Source of the DNA: Chitinophaga rupis
GTDB lineage: Bacteria; Bacteroidota; Bacteroidia; Chitinophagales; Chitinophagaceae
Assembly: GCF_900109685.1 (NCBI RefSeq)
Contig: NZ_FOBB01000001.1
Span: 248,001 to 312,000 of the forward strand
Direction of reading: 5' to 3'
DNA length: 64,000 nt
Within the stretch, counting starts at the first letter, position 1. The number at the start of each line of letters is the position of its first letter. Of this stretch, positions 43,626 through 52,582 are shown piece by piece. A model generated the notes under the pieces. That model did not search any database, had not been told where the DNA came from, and saw nothing but the letters and a program-made list of their open reading frames with translations. The translations under genes and the position numbers were made by a program.

Positions 43626-44879
43626 ATGAACCCAAAGCTTGTTATTGCTGTGGCTACCTGCCTGCTTGCAGGCGCCGGAAATGCTGTTGCCCAAACAGTA
43701 TTTACCCTGTCCTCCGCCATAGATACGGCACGGCAAAGCAGCCCGGTATTGAAGGCGCAGTACCTGAATATTGGCGCTGCCCAGGCAGATGTGATTACTG
43801 CCAAATTGCGGCCTAACCCTAATCTCAACAATCAAACCCTGCAGCTGGCTGATGCCGGGCATTTTCCGGCCGGCACCAAATGGTCTGATAACAGCAACCG
43901 GCAGGTATGGTGGCAGCTGACCAAACCAATCCAATGGCCGGGCCAGCGCAAGTATAGGATTGAATCCGCTAACCAGAGTATTGCGGTAGCCAATAATACC
44001 TACCAGGAAAATGTACGTAACCTTTCCTGGAATGTAGGCAGCAGCTGGGTTAACACCTGGGTGCTGAGAAAGAAGCTTACCCTGCTGCAGGAAAGCCGCG
44101 CCAACCTGGATAGCCTGGTAAAGATCAATGAGCTGCGCTACAAAAACCAGGTGATCACTCAAACAGACCTTACCCGTACACAGGTGCTGCTGCAACAATA
44201 TAACCTGCAGCTAACCGTATTCTTCCAGGATTACAACAATGAGCTGGCAACCCTGAAGCTCTTAACCGGCGCGGCAGACAGCGTGCAGGTAGATACCAGC
44301 AGCGCCGTAGAAACATTAATACCCACCGCCACGCTGGATAGCTTAATTAACCTGAGCCAGGAAAACCGTTCAGATGTAATGCTGGTAAAAAGCACCATTG
44401 CACAAACCACCAGCAGCATTAAGTACCAGAAATCCCTTTCCTGGCCACAGCCGGAGCTGGGCGTGATCTACAACCCGCAGAACTCCGTGCCGTATGTGGG
44501 TTTCTTTGGCACCATCAGCCTGCCCATTTTTGACCGCAACCAGGGGCAGATCAAAAAAGCAGAGATCCAGAAAGCGCAGGCAGAACAAAGTTTGCAGGCC
44601 ACCCAGCTGCAGGTGCAAACAGATGTAAGCACGGCCTACAAAACCTACCTGGTGCAGAAAAATAACATACAGCAATATAGCGGGGTGTTACAACAATCGC
44701 AGCAGATCCTGGATAATGTGAAGTATGCATACCTGCGCGGCGGCACCACCATTATAGATTTCCTGGATGCCCAGCGTAACTGGTATGATACGCGCCTGCT
44801 GTATTATGATGCGCTGCAATCCTACTACCAGAGCTACCTGCAATTATTATTTGTAACCGGCCTTATTAATCAATTATAA
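43626..44879 (+). CDS. TolC-family outer-membrane efflux channel (CzcC/CusC type)
   Basis: Outer-membrane component of the tripartite metal efflux pump, 417 residues. Signal peptide (NPKLVIAVATCLLAGAGNAVAQ) and two OEP repeats of long helices: about 40-215 and 230-410 (e.g. RANLDSLVKINELRYKNQVITQTDL and NIQQYSGVLQQSQQILDNVKYAYLRGGTTIIDFLDAQR). The stop codon TAA overlaps the ATG of the adaptor gene by one base, so translation is coupled. Confidence 0.93.
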   Translation: MNPKLVIAVATCLLAGAGNAVAQTVFTLSSAIDTARQSSPVLKAQYLNIGAAQADVITAKLRPNPNLNNQTLQLADAGHFPAGTKWSDNSNRQVWWQLTKPIQWPGQRKYRIESANQSIAVANNTYQENVRNLSWNVGSSWVNTWVLRKKLTLLQESRANLDSLVKINELRYKNQVITQTDLTRTQVLLQQYNLQLTVFFQDYNNELATLKLLTGAADSVQVDTSSAVETLIPTATLDSLINLSQENRSDVMLVKSTIAQTTSSIKYQKSLSWPQPELGVIYNPQNSVPYVGFFGTISLPIFDRNQGQIKKAEIQKAQAEQSLQATQLQVQTDVSTAYKTYLVQKNNIQQYSGVLQQSQQILDNVKYAYLRGGTTIIDFLDAQRNWYDTRLLYYDALQSYYQSYLQLLFVTGLINQL

Positions 44880-45904
44880 TGAACAGGACAACCACATACT
44901 TTTTAACGGCATGCCTGCTTTTAACAGCATGTACCCATAAAAAAAAGGAAGCTACCGCAGAGGCGGATCCGGTGCCTAAAGTGGAGAATGATGGCAAACG
45001 CATCACCTTTACAGATACGGCTATGGTATCTTTCTTCCAGACGGAGCCGGCCGGCGACTCTGCCCTTTCCGGTGAGCTGCATGCGCCGGCACGTATAGCC
45101 GCTACCGTACTCACCTCGCAGGAAGGTGCGCAGAACGTAGTGCTGTTTGATAACCCTGACCTTGAAAGCAGCTACACACAGCTCATGCAGCACATGATCA
45201 ACATCCGGCATATACAGGATATCAATATCAAACAACGTAAAATAGAGCTGGACCGCGCGCAGGACCTGTTTAACCACGGCGCCGCCACCGGTAAAGACCT
45301 GCTGGATGCACAGGCAGCACTGTCTATGGAACAAACCAACCTGGCCAATGAAAGGGCCGCTATTATTGAGCATGAGGCCAGGTTAAAAGCAGGTGGTTTT
45401 GAACCGGTGGCCTTACGCACCGCCACACCCGGCACCGCGTATGTGATCTGCGACATACCGGAAACACAGATCAGCAATGTAAAGGAAGGCAATGTCTGCT
45501 CCATGGTGCTGCCCTCTTTCCCGGAAATGCATATTAATGGAAAGATCGAAAATGTTGCCGATGTAATAGATAATACCACCCGTATGGTAAAGCTGCGCAT
45601 CCGCATCAGCAATCCCGGCCAGCAGCTAAAAGCCGGTATGTTTGCCACGGTAACTTTCCCGGTAAAGCCGGACCCGGAGCGTAGCAGCAGCAACATGATC
45701 AGCATTAACAAATCTGCGCTCATTACCTCACAGGGCCGCAGCTACGTATTTGTAAAAACAGCGCCCTCCACCTTTGAAAGAAAGGAAGTAAGCACCGGCC
45801 TGCAAATAGGCGACCGGGTGAATATTTATAAAGGCCTTGAAAGAAGCGAGCAGGTAGTGGTGAACGGCGTAATGCAGTTAAAGGGATTAAGCTTCGGATA
45901 CTGA
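44879..45904 (+). CDS. RND efflux periplasmic adaptor lipoprotein (CzcB type)
   Basis: Membrane-fusion protein of 341 residues that bridges the inner-membrane pump and the outer channel. Lipobox LLLTAC with Cys18. The barrel-sandwich/hairpin is short (YTQLMQHMINIRHIQDINIKQRKIELDRAQDLFNHGAATGKDLLDAQAAL), then beta-barrel and membrane-proximal domains (GQQLKAGMFATVTFPV, RSYVFVKTAPSTFERKEVSTGLQIGDRVNIYKGL). No extra metal-binding tail is evident, apart from the HKKKE after the lipid Cys. Confidence 0.92.
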   Translation: MNRTTTYFLTACLLLTACTHKKKEATAEADPVPKVENDGKRITFTDTAMVSFFQTEPAGDSALSGELHAPARIAATVLTSQEGAQNVVLFDNPDLESSYTQLMQHMINIRHIQDINIKQRKIELDRAQDLFNHGAATGKDLLDAQAALSMEQTNLANERAAIIEHEARLKAGGFEPVALRTATPGTAYVICDIPETQISNVKEGNVCSMVLPSFPEMHINGKIENVADVIDNTTRMVKLRIRISNPGQQLKAGMFATVTFPVKPDPERSSSNMISINKSALITSQGRSYVFVKTAPSTFERKEVSTGLQIGDRVNIYKGLERSEQVVVNGVMQLKGLSFGY

Positions 45905-45929
45905 AAAACTTCAAAAACATCATTTCCCC

Positions 45930-46232
45930 ATGCTTCAGGCACAGATCTATATTGACAAAGACGAAGTATACGGTGCACAACCTTTATATGAGTTCATCAT
46001 GCGGTTCCTGATCCGGCACAAAATAGCCGGCGCCACTGCATTCCGTGGGCAGATAGGTTTTGGAGTGCATCACCAGCTGAAACGGCCGGATAGCTGGTTC
46101 AGCTTTGATGAACCGCCCATGCTCATCACTTTTATTGATGATGATGAAAAAGTAAGACATGCATTGAAAGCCCTGCGCAAAGAAATAAGCAGCGGTTTTA
46201 TTGTAGTGAACCAGGTGGAAAGGATTGATTAA
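45930..46232 (+). CDS. DUF190 (PII-like) protein
   Basis: Cytosolic protein of 100 residues belonging to DUF190, a family with the PII-like ferredoxin-type fold. Seen: AQIYIDKDEVYGAQPLYEFIMRFLIRHKIAGATAFRG, GFGVHHQLKRPDSWFS, then MLITFIDDDEKVRHALKALR. Members often sit beside fluoride exporters or ion transporters and are thought to sense a ligand and regulate the transporter. Here it lies inside the efflux operon, 25 bases after the adaptor and 19 bases before the pump. Confidence 0.92.
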   Translation: MLQAQIYIDKDEVYGAQPLYEFIMRFLIRHKIAGATAFRGQIGFGVHHQLKRPDSWFSFDEPPMLITFIDDDEKVRHALKALRKEISSGFIVVNQVERID

Positions 46233-46251
46233 ATCTGAAATCTAAGATCAG

Positions 46252-49200
46252 ATGATTCGTAGCTTATTAATATTCTCGCTTAAAAACCGCTGGGCTGTTA
46301 TACTCATGGGCGCTGCCCTGATGGGCATTGGCTACTGGTGTTTTACCATGCTTAAAATAGAAGCCTACCCGGATATTGCAGATACCAACGTGATCATAGT
46401 AGCGCAATATCCCGGCCGGGCAGCAGAAGAAGTGGAGCAGCAGGTAACCATTCCTATTGAAAGGGCTTTGCAGAACACACCCAATGTGCTGGACCGCAGA
46501 AGCCGCACCATATTTGGTTTGAGCGTAGTGCAGCTAACCTTTAAAGATGGTACAGATGACTATTTTGCACGGCAGCAGGTAAATGAGCGTATAGCCACCG
46601 CCGAATTGCCGGACGGCGTAAGCCCGGAGCTGGCGCCGCTGACCACCGCCGTAGGGGAAATACTACGGTACGTGGTAGAAGCCCCACCCTCCTATACACC
46701 CACTGATATCCGCGACCTGCAGGACTGGGTTATTAAACCTTACCTGCTGCAGGTACCCGGCATTGCGGATATTACCACCTTTGGCGGGCCGCTAAAGGAA
46801 TACCATATTCTTACTTCGCCCGACAAGCTGCGGAAGTACGGCCTTTCCATGGAAGATGTAATAGACGCCGTACAAAAGAACAACCGGAACACCGGCGGTA
46901 ACATTATTGCCCGTGGCGAGCAGGGATTTGCCGTGCGCAGCCTGGGCGCCGTAAAAACAGAAACGGATATTGAGAACATTGTGCTCACGGAAAGCAATGG
47001 CATGGCGGTGTTCCTGCGCGATGTAGGCACCGTGGAAATTGCGCCGCCCCCACCCAGTGGCGTAATGGGGTATACTATTAAAAGCGCCGGTGTAAGCTCC
47101 AATAATGGCGTAGAAGGCATTATACTCCTGCGCCGCTACGAAAATCCCAGTGAGGTATTAAAAATATTAAAAGAACGCATTGCCGACCTGGAAACAGATG
47201 AGCTGCCCAAAGGCGTTAAGCTGCGTACCTTATATGATCGTAGCTTTTTGATCGATCACTCCCTGGAAACTGTAGGCCATACGCTGCTGGAAGGCGTATC
47301 CATCGTGATCATTATCCTGGTATTTTTCCTGGGCAGCCTGCGCAGCGCATTGGTAGTAGCGCTCACCATCCCCTTTTCATTGCTGTTTGCGTTTATATTA
47401 ATGCGGCTCACCGGCATACCGGCCAACCTGCTTTCCCTGGGCGCTATTGACTTTGGGATTATTGTAGATGGCGCCTGTGTAATGGCGGAGCACCTGATAC
47501 GAACGTACCGCACGGCGCCCATGGAAGAAAAACGAAAAGGCATCATCGCCCTCACCTTATTCTCTGCACAGGAAGTAGGGCGGGAGATCTTCTTCTCCGT
47601 TACCATCATCATACTGGCCTACATGCCCATTTTGTTGATGACGCGCGTGGAAGGCAAGCTGTTCTCACCCATGGCGCTTACGCTGGCCTTTGCAGTAATT
47701 GGCTCCATGCTGGCAGCGCTTACACTGATACCGGTATTAATATCCTTTGCATACAAGAAAGCATTCAGCGGGCAGGGTAAACCACTGAAAGAGCATAAAA
47801 ATGTGGTGCTTACCTTTCTGGCAAATGGCTATGGTAAAGCATTGCGCACAGTATTAAAACGCCCCAAAACATCCGTGATAGGCGGTTTTGCAATAGTAGT
47901 GATGCTGATACTGGCAGGCGGCAGCCTGGGTTCTGAGTTTCTGCCGGAGCTGGATGAAGGCTCCATTTTTTTACGCGGCAACTTCCCCTCCGGCATCACC
48001 ATCCAGGAAAATGCCCGGTATGCGCCTAAGATCAGGGAGATCATTGCCAAATATCCCCAGATAGATTTTGTGATCACGCAAACCGGCCGTAATGATGATG
48101 GTACCGATCCCTTCCCTGCTAACCGTAATGAGATCCTGGTGGGCTTAAAGGAATATAAATTATGGAGCGATACTATTTCCAAAAAAACACTGGTGACCAG
48201 CATACGCCACGACCTGGAACGGGCCATGCCCGCAGTGCACTTCTCCTCCGGCCAGCCTATCATTGACCAGGTAATGGAAATTGTAACCGGCAGCGCCGCA
48301 GACCTGGCCATTTCCATTGTAGGCGACGACCTGACTATGATGCGCGGCAAAGCAGATACCATTGCCAATATTGTGCAGCACATGGCCGGCTCAGAATCCG
48401 TGAACATTGAGCAGGAAGGCCCGCAGGAGCAGATAGCGATTAACATTAACCGGGAAAATGCCGCGCGTTTTGGCATTAACGTGGCAGATATTCAGAACAT
48501 TATTGAAGCGGCTATTGGCGGCAAAGCCATCAGCACCCTGTATGATGGCACCAAACGTTACGATATTGTGATCCGTTATTTAGCAGAGAACCGCAACAAC
48601 ATTGAAGCGGTGAAAAACCTGCAGGTAACAGCTGCTACAGGTGCACTGGTACCTATGAACCAGCTGGCCAGCATAGACTACGTGCAGGGGCAAACGAACA
48701 TTTACCGGTACAACAACAAACGTATGATCACTGTGCGTACCAACATACGCGGGCGCGACCAGGGCGGTTTTGTAAAGGAGGTGAGCAGCAAAATAAATGC
48801 GCAGCTGCACATACCAAAAGGCTACGCCATTATTTACGGCGGGCAGTATGAGAACCTGCAAAGGGCCAGCAAACAGCTCTCATTCACCATTCCGTTAACC
48901 ATTGTAATGGTATTCCTGGTGCTGTTTATGCTGTTCCGCAATATGCCGCATACAGCGGTTACCATCAGCTGCATCTTCTTTGCCATGGCCGGCGGTATTA
49001 TGGCATTGTTCATACGCGGGTATCATTTTAATGTGTCGGCAGGCGTAGGTTTTGTAAGCATTTTTGGTATTTCGGTAATGGCAGGTGTGCTATTGGTATC
49101 AGCTATCACCCGCTTAAAGCTCACCGGCGATCATGACCTGAAGGAAAGCGTGTACCTGGCCTCCAGGGAGCAGTTAAGCGCGCTCCTGTCCATCCTGGTA

Positions 49201-49410
49201 GTAGCTATTGCAGGCTTAATACCGGCTGCTACTTCTTCGGGTATTGGCTCGGATGTGCAACGCCCCCTTGCCACTGTGATCATAGGCGGCTTAACCAGCA
49301 CCTTGCTGTTTGCACCATTAATTATACCGCCGTTATACTGGTGGGTGGAAAAAGGCCGCAGCGAGAAGAAAAAGCCGGCTGATACTACGGAAGATGATCC
49401 GGCAGCATAA
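46252..49410 (+). CDS. HME-RND heavy-metal efflux pump, CzcA type
   Basis: Inner-membrane proton/metal antiporter of 1052 residues, complete, with twelve predicted helices and two periplasmic loops. The TM4 signature DFGIIVDGACVMAEH (400-414) matches the DFGxxxDGAxxxxE pattern linked to Zn/Co/Cd (HME1), unlike the AIGAMVDAA of Cu/Ag pumps; Asp406 and Glu413 are the proton-relay acidic residues, though His replaces the usual Asn at 414. The substrate is therefore more likely Zn, Co, Ni or Cd. It follows DUF190 by 19 bases and ends the operon. Confidence 0.95.
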   Translation: MIRSLLIFSLKNRWAVILMGAALMGIGYWCFTMLKIEAYPDIADTNVIIVAQYPGRAAEEVEQQVTIPIERALQNTPNVLDRRSRTIFGLSVVQLTFKDGTDDYFARQQVNERIATAELPDGVSPELAPLTTAVGEILRYVVEAPPSYTPTDIRDLQDWVIKPYLLQVPGIADITTFGGPLKEYHILTSPDKLRKYGLSMEDVIDAVQKNNRNTGGNIIARGEQGFAVRSLGAVKTETDIENIVLTESNGMAVFLRDVGTVEIAPPPPSGVMGYTIKSAGVSSNNGVEGIILLRRYENPSEVLKILKERIADLETDELPKGVKLRTLYDRSFLIDHSLETVGHTLLEGVSIVIIILVFFLGSLRSALVVALTIPFSLLFAFILMRLTGIPANLLSLGAIDFGIIVDGACVMAEHLIRTYRTAPMEEKRKGIIALTLFSAQEVGREIFFSVTIIILAYMPILLMTRVEGKLFSPMALTLAFAVIGSMLAALTLIPVLISFAYKKAFSGQGKPLKEHKNVVLTFLANGYGKALRTVLKRPKTSVIGGFAIVVMLILAGGSLGSEFLPELDEGSIFLRGNFPSGITIQENARYAPKIREIIAKYPQIDFVITQTGRNDDGTDPFPANRNEILVGLKEYKLWSDTISKKTLVTSIRHDLERAMPAVHFSSGQPIIDQVMEIVTGSAADLAISIVGDDLTMMRGKADTIANIVQHMAGSESVNIEQEGPQEQIAININRENAARFGINVADIQNIIEAAIGGKAISTLYDGTKRYDIVIRYLAENRNNIEAVKNLQVTAATGALVPMNQLASIDYVQGQTNIYRYNNKRMITVRTNIRGRDQGGFVKEVSSKINAQLHIPKGYAIIYGGQYENLQRASKQLSFTIPLTIVMVFLVLFMLFRNMPHTAVTISCIFFAMAGGIMALFIRGYHFNVSAGVGFVSIFGISVMAGVLLVSAITRLKLTGDHDLKESVYLASREQLSALLSILVVAIAGLIPAATSSGIGSDVQRPLATVIIGGLTSTLLFAPLIIPPLYWWVEKGRSEKKKPADTTEDDPAA

Positions 49411-49576
49411 AATGTTATAACATCTTTTTTATTGGCTAAAAGGGCACTGAAACCGCTTTGTAAAAACAGCGGTCCATGCATAAAAAATCGCTGTTTTTCA
49501 ATGTTGCAACAATGTTCTTCGTGCCTTTTAGCCAGCTCTTTTTACATGGTAAAAAAATAATTATTTCCGGGATAGT

Positions 49577-49603
49577 TCAAACCCTGCCGGGTTTGATTAT
49601 TTC
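49577..49603 (+). terminator. Terminator after the efflux operon
   Basis: TCAAACCC (49577-49584) pairs with GGGTTTGA (49589-49596) around TGCC, then TTATTTCT. It lies 167 bases after czcA and ahead of the next promoter. Confidence 0.7.
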
Positions 49604-49618
49604 TATCACCAAAGATGA

Positions 49619-49626
49619 TATCTTTG
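49619..49626 (+). promoter_or_regulatory. -7 promoter box of the small membrane protein gene
   Basis: TATCTTTG fits TAnnTTTG exactly and lies 47 bases before the ATG at 49673. A TTTG at 49592-49595 is a possible -33 element, with a somewhat long spacer of 23 bases. Confidence 0.6.
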
Positions 49627-49672
49627 CTCCTTCGTATAGGGTATGTAGATACCCGTCACTTTAAATTCATCA

Positions 49673-49885
49673 ATGAAAAAAATTGCCCTTACCCTGTTTG
49701 TAACCGGCGCATTACTCGCACTCCTTACCTATGCCGCAAATGCGGCAGATCTTCTTGGTATTAAGGCATTCTTCGAAATCGGATTGCTTGCGTTAGGACT
49801 GATGATCGTATCATCGGGTTATTTCCTGGTATCTTTTCTTCTTGAGTGGGCGAGGGAAACAGATTTCTTCAAACAGGTTCTATAA
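49673..49885 (+). CDS. Small two-helix membrane protein, unknown
   Basis: A 70-residue protein with two hydrophobic segments, about 3-22 and 32-58 (IALTLFVTGALLALLTYA and EIGLLALGLMIVSSGYFLVSFLLEW), and a charged end. I do not recognise the family. A perfect -7 box 47 bases upstream and normal codon use argue that it is real. Its last six bases overlap the convergent response regulator. Confidence 0.65.
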   Translation: MKKIALTLFVTGALLALLTYAANAADLLGIKAFFEIGLLALGLMIVSSGYFLVSFLLEWARETDFFKQVL

Positions 49886-50338
49886 AGGCAGCTGCACCGT
49901 ATTAAACCAGTAAGCATGTAACATAGCAGCAAATTGCACCAGGTCGGAGAAATTGGCCGGCTTGATCATATAGCTGTTCACGCCCAGCTCATAACAATGT
50001 ACAATATCCTTGGCTGCTGTAGAAGTGGTGAGGATAACCATAGGCAGGGCTTTCAGCTGCTGATGACTTTTTATTTCACGAAGTGCCTCCCTGCCGTCTT
50101 TCTTAGGCATGTTCAGGTCCAGCAGTATCAGGCTGGGAAAGGGATAAACCCCTTCGTCTTTATACTTCCCCTGCCGGTGCAGGTAGTGTACTAACTCTTC
50201 TCCATTTTCCACAAAATAGATGGCAGTATCTGCCTCATTCTCCTCAAAAGCTACTTTTATTAACTCCCTGTCATCGGCATCATCGTCCGCCACCAATATG
50301 CATTTCTTATTGGTATGGCCATTACCGTTAATGATCAT
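49880..50338 (-). CDS. Single-domain response regulator (Rcp1/CheY-like)
   Basis: Receiver domain alone, 152 residues: acidic pocket VADDDADDR (17-24), phosphoacceptor Asp74 in LLDLNMPKKDG, Thr104/105 in ILTTS and Lys126 in MIKPANF. Insertions such as HRQGKYKDEGVYPFPS before the Asp are typical of Rcp1-like regulators that pair with bacteriophytochrome-type hybrid kinases. No output domain and no kinase is near, so its partner lies elsewhere. Confidence 0.95.
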   Translation of the reverse strand: MIINGNGHTNKKCILVADDDADDRELIKVAFEENEADTAIYFVENGEELVHYLHRQGKYKDEGVYPFPSLILLDLNMPKKDGREALREIKSHQQLKALPMVILTTSTAAKDIVHCYELGVNSYMIKPANFSDLVQFAAMLHAYWFNTVQLPL

Positions 50339-50443
50339 TCAAAATTGGGTTTAAAGCTAAATTTACAACAATTGTTGTTTGTTCAGTACGCTTTTGCTGC
50401 TGTCTGTCAAAAAATCTGTTGAACTATGTTTTACCCTGGTGGG

Positions 50444-51370
50444 CTATTTCTTTTGCAGGTTAGCCAGTTGTGTAAACAGGGCCTTTTCCTGTTCGCTCAA
50501 ATGCTGGGGAATGTGAACCATGGCCGTCAGGTATAGGTCTCCCGGCTGGGAGGCATTATTGAAGGATGGCATGCCCATGCCTTTCAGGCGAAAGATCCGC
50601 CCACTGTCGGTGCCTGCCGGAATATTCATATTCAGCGGTCCGCCCAGGCCCTGAACGGTAATCTTACCGCCCAATACAGCCGTATAAAGGTCTACCGGTG
50701 CATCGGCATATACATCCTGGCCTTTCAGCTCAAACTGCGGATGCGGCGCTAAATGTATGGTAATGAGCAGGTCGCCGCTTTCTGCGCCGTTGCGGCCCGG
50801 TACTCCCTTGCCTTTCAGGCGTATCACCTGCCCTTCGTACAGGCCGGGTTTCAGCTTTATATTTAACCTTGATCCGTTTACGTTAACCTGCTTAGGGCCG
50901 CCTGCATAGGCATCCTCCAGGGATACTTCCATGTTAGCTGCAATATCCTGGCCCCGTGTGGCCCTTTGCTGCCGCTTGCCACCGCCGCCGCCAAAAGACC
51001 GGCCGAACAGCTGCTCAAAGAAGTCGGAAAAACCGCCTTCCCCGCCAAACATATCTTCCGCATTACCCTGATAGCTATAGGTTTGGCCGCCACTGCCCCA
51101 TTGGCCCCAGTCATAATCCTGGGCGCGGCCGCCGTGCTGCTCGTAATTTTTCCAGTTCTCACCCAGCTGGTCGTACTTTTTCCGTTTTTCAGGATCGCCC
51201 AGCACCTCATATGCTTCGTTTATTTCCTTGAACTTTTCCTCTGCCGCTTTGTCACCAGGATTTTTATCGGGGTGATATTTGACAGCCAGCTTGCGGTAAG
51301 CCTTTTTCAGCTCCGCCTCTGTTGCTCCCTTCTCTACGCCCAGTGTTTTATAATAATCCTTGAATTCCAT
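50444..51370 (-). CDS. cbpA: DnaJ-like co-chaperone (CbpA type)
   Basis: A 308-residue type B Hsp40. J domain 4-70 with HPD at 33-35, Gly/Phe-rich linker (about 85-135, [21 protein letters not shown]), then the two C-terminal peptide-binding domains (about 150-305) without the zinc finger of DnaJ. It stimulates Hsp70 ATPase; CbpA of E. coli also binds DNA. Translation start ATG 51370, with TATCTTTA, one base off the -7 consensus, just upstream. No cbpM-like regulator follows. Confidence 0.93.
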   Translation of the reverse strand: MEFKDYYKTLGVEKGATEAELKKAYRKLAVKYHPDKNPGDKAAEEKFKEINEAYEVLGDPEKRKKYDQLGENWKNYEQHGGRAQDYDWGQWGSGGQTYSYQGNAEDMFGGEGGFSDFFEQLFGRSFGGGGGKRQQRATRGQDIAANMEVSLEDAYAGGPKQVNVNGSRLNIKLKPGLYEGQVIRLKGKGVPGRNGAESGDLLITIHLAPHPQFELKGQDVYADAPVDLYTAVLGGKITVQGLGGPLNMNIPAGTDSGRIFRLKGMGMPSFNNASQPGDLYLTAMVHIPQHLSEQEKALFTQLANLQKK

Positions 51371-51491
51371 AATGCACTAAAGATATCAATAAATATACCA
51401 CCGCCCATACTGCTGTCACTTTTACCGGTGACCGGCAGGCATAAAAAAGGGGCCGGCTAACGCCAACCCCTGCCCTTGTGCTTTTCACACT

Positions 51492-52526
51492 TTACTTTAT
51501 CAATTTATACGCAATTTCAGGATATCCGCGCTGGCCGCCATCCTGCCCTATTCCGGCACTGATGAACTTCAGCTTATAATAGTTGCCGCCGGCATCTTTT
51601 ACCACGTAAAAGCGGTCGGTTTTTATGCCTACCGTGGCACCGGAAGTTACCCGCCATTTACTGCCAATAGCATCGCGGGTGGCGCTGTATACCAGTTTTG
51701 TATTGGAAAGGTCTGCGGCTGCAAAGGTATCATAGTTAAACCCATCGGCCGTGGTGGCTTCTGCGGCCTGCACGCCGGCCAGGCTATTACTGTATACAAA
51801 ATCAGAGAACAGGTAAGGTAAGAATACGCCGCCACCGCCGGTCAGGTACACGCCGTATGACCATTGAATGTCCCACTCCGCCTTTTTAGGCTCCACCGTT
51901 ACAACCTTATTGGTGGTGAAGGAATAAAAGGTAAAATTAAAGTTGCCGTCCTTGCTGATATCAGCGGTTTGAATGGCTGCTTCCCCCAGCTTGGCGTATT
52001 GCAGCTTATAACCGTTACCGTTACGGCTGATCTTTATTTTATACCAGGTTTTGGGATCTGCGGCATTGGCGGTTTCCGGTTTTACCAGGTATACCTTGTT
52101 TTCCGCGTCCGTAGCGGATACCGCTGCTATAGCTGTTTTGGACAGGTCGCCATATACATCGTCCACCATATCCAGGGTGCCTGCTCCCTGCCCCAGGGCC
52201 AGGCTAATGCCAACGGTATCCGTAAGGCTAACCTGTGTAAGATCTGTTTTGGCCAGGGCTTTTACAGACAGGGAAGAGGTATAGTTAAGGATCACACGGT
52301 AATCGGCGCCGCTATAAAATCCAAGATCCCAGCTTATGCGGGCCACAGAAGTTTGTTTGGCTGCGCTCAGGTCTACAAACACCGCGTTGGGTGCGCCGGT
52401 GCCGCCACCGCCATCCAGCTTCATTTCAGAACCGCCGGAAGGCGGTATAACGGGTATGGTATCATCATCATTGCTGCAGGCATTAAGCGCTGCTATTAAG
52501 GTAAGGCATACAAAAACCTGCCGCAT
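51492..52526 (-). CDS. hmuY: HmuY-family heme-binding lipoprotein
   Basis: Envelope lipoprotein of 344 residues; ATG 52526 gives a signal peptide with lipobox LNAC (Cys17). A Gly/Asp-rich linker follows and then the HmuY-type beta fold (VDLSAAKQTSVARISWDLGFYSGADYRVILN, then WDIQWSYGVYLTGGGGVFLPYLFSDFVY, and the end of the domain SKWRVTSGATVGIKTDRFYVVKDAGGNYYKLKFI). HmuY captures heme from host proteins and hands it to the receptor HmuR. Here it is the last gene of the unit with the receptor, from which it is separated by 56 bases. Confidence 0.85.
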   Translation of the reverse strand: MRQVFVCLTLIAALNACSNDDDTIPVIPPSGGSEMKLDGGGGTGAPNAVFVDLSAAKQTSVARISWDLGFYSGADYRVILNYTSSLSVKALAKTDLTQVSLTDTVGISLALGQGAGTLDMVDDVYGDLSKTAIAAVSATDAENKVYLVKPETANAADPKTWYKIKISRNGNGYKLQYAKLGEAAIQTADISKDGNFNFTFYSFTTNKVVTVEPKKAEWDIQWSYGVYLTGGGGVFLPYLFSDFVYSNSLAGVQAAEATTADGFNYDTFAAADLSNTKLVYSATRDAIGSKWRVTSGATVGIKTDRFYVVKDAGGNYYKLKFISAGIGQDGGQRGYPEIAYKLIK

Positions 52527-52582
52527 ACGCTGCCCACCGGCCTGTAAATGTTTTGTTGTGTACATGTGCAATTTATTAGTTG

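Noticed and set aside
46252..49410. Copper/silver pump CusA
   Set aside because: The TM4 signature is DFGIIVDGA, the Zn/Co/Cd type, and not AIGAMVDAA of Cu/Ag pumps.
49476..49664. 62-residue frame after czcA
   Set aside because: It contains both the operon terminator (49577-49603) and the -7 box of the next gene (49619-49626), so it is unlikely to be translated.
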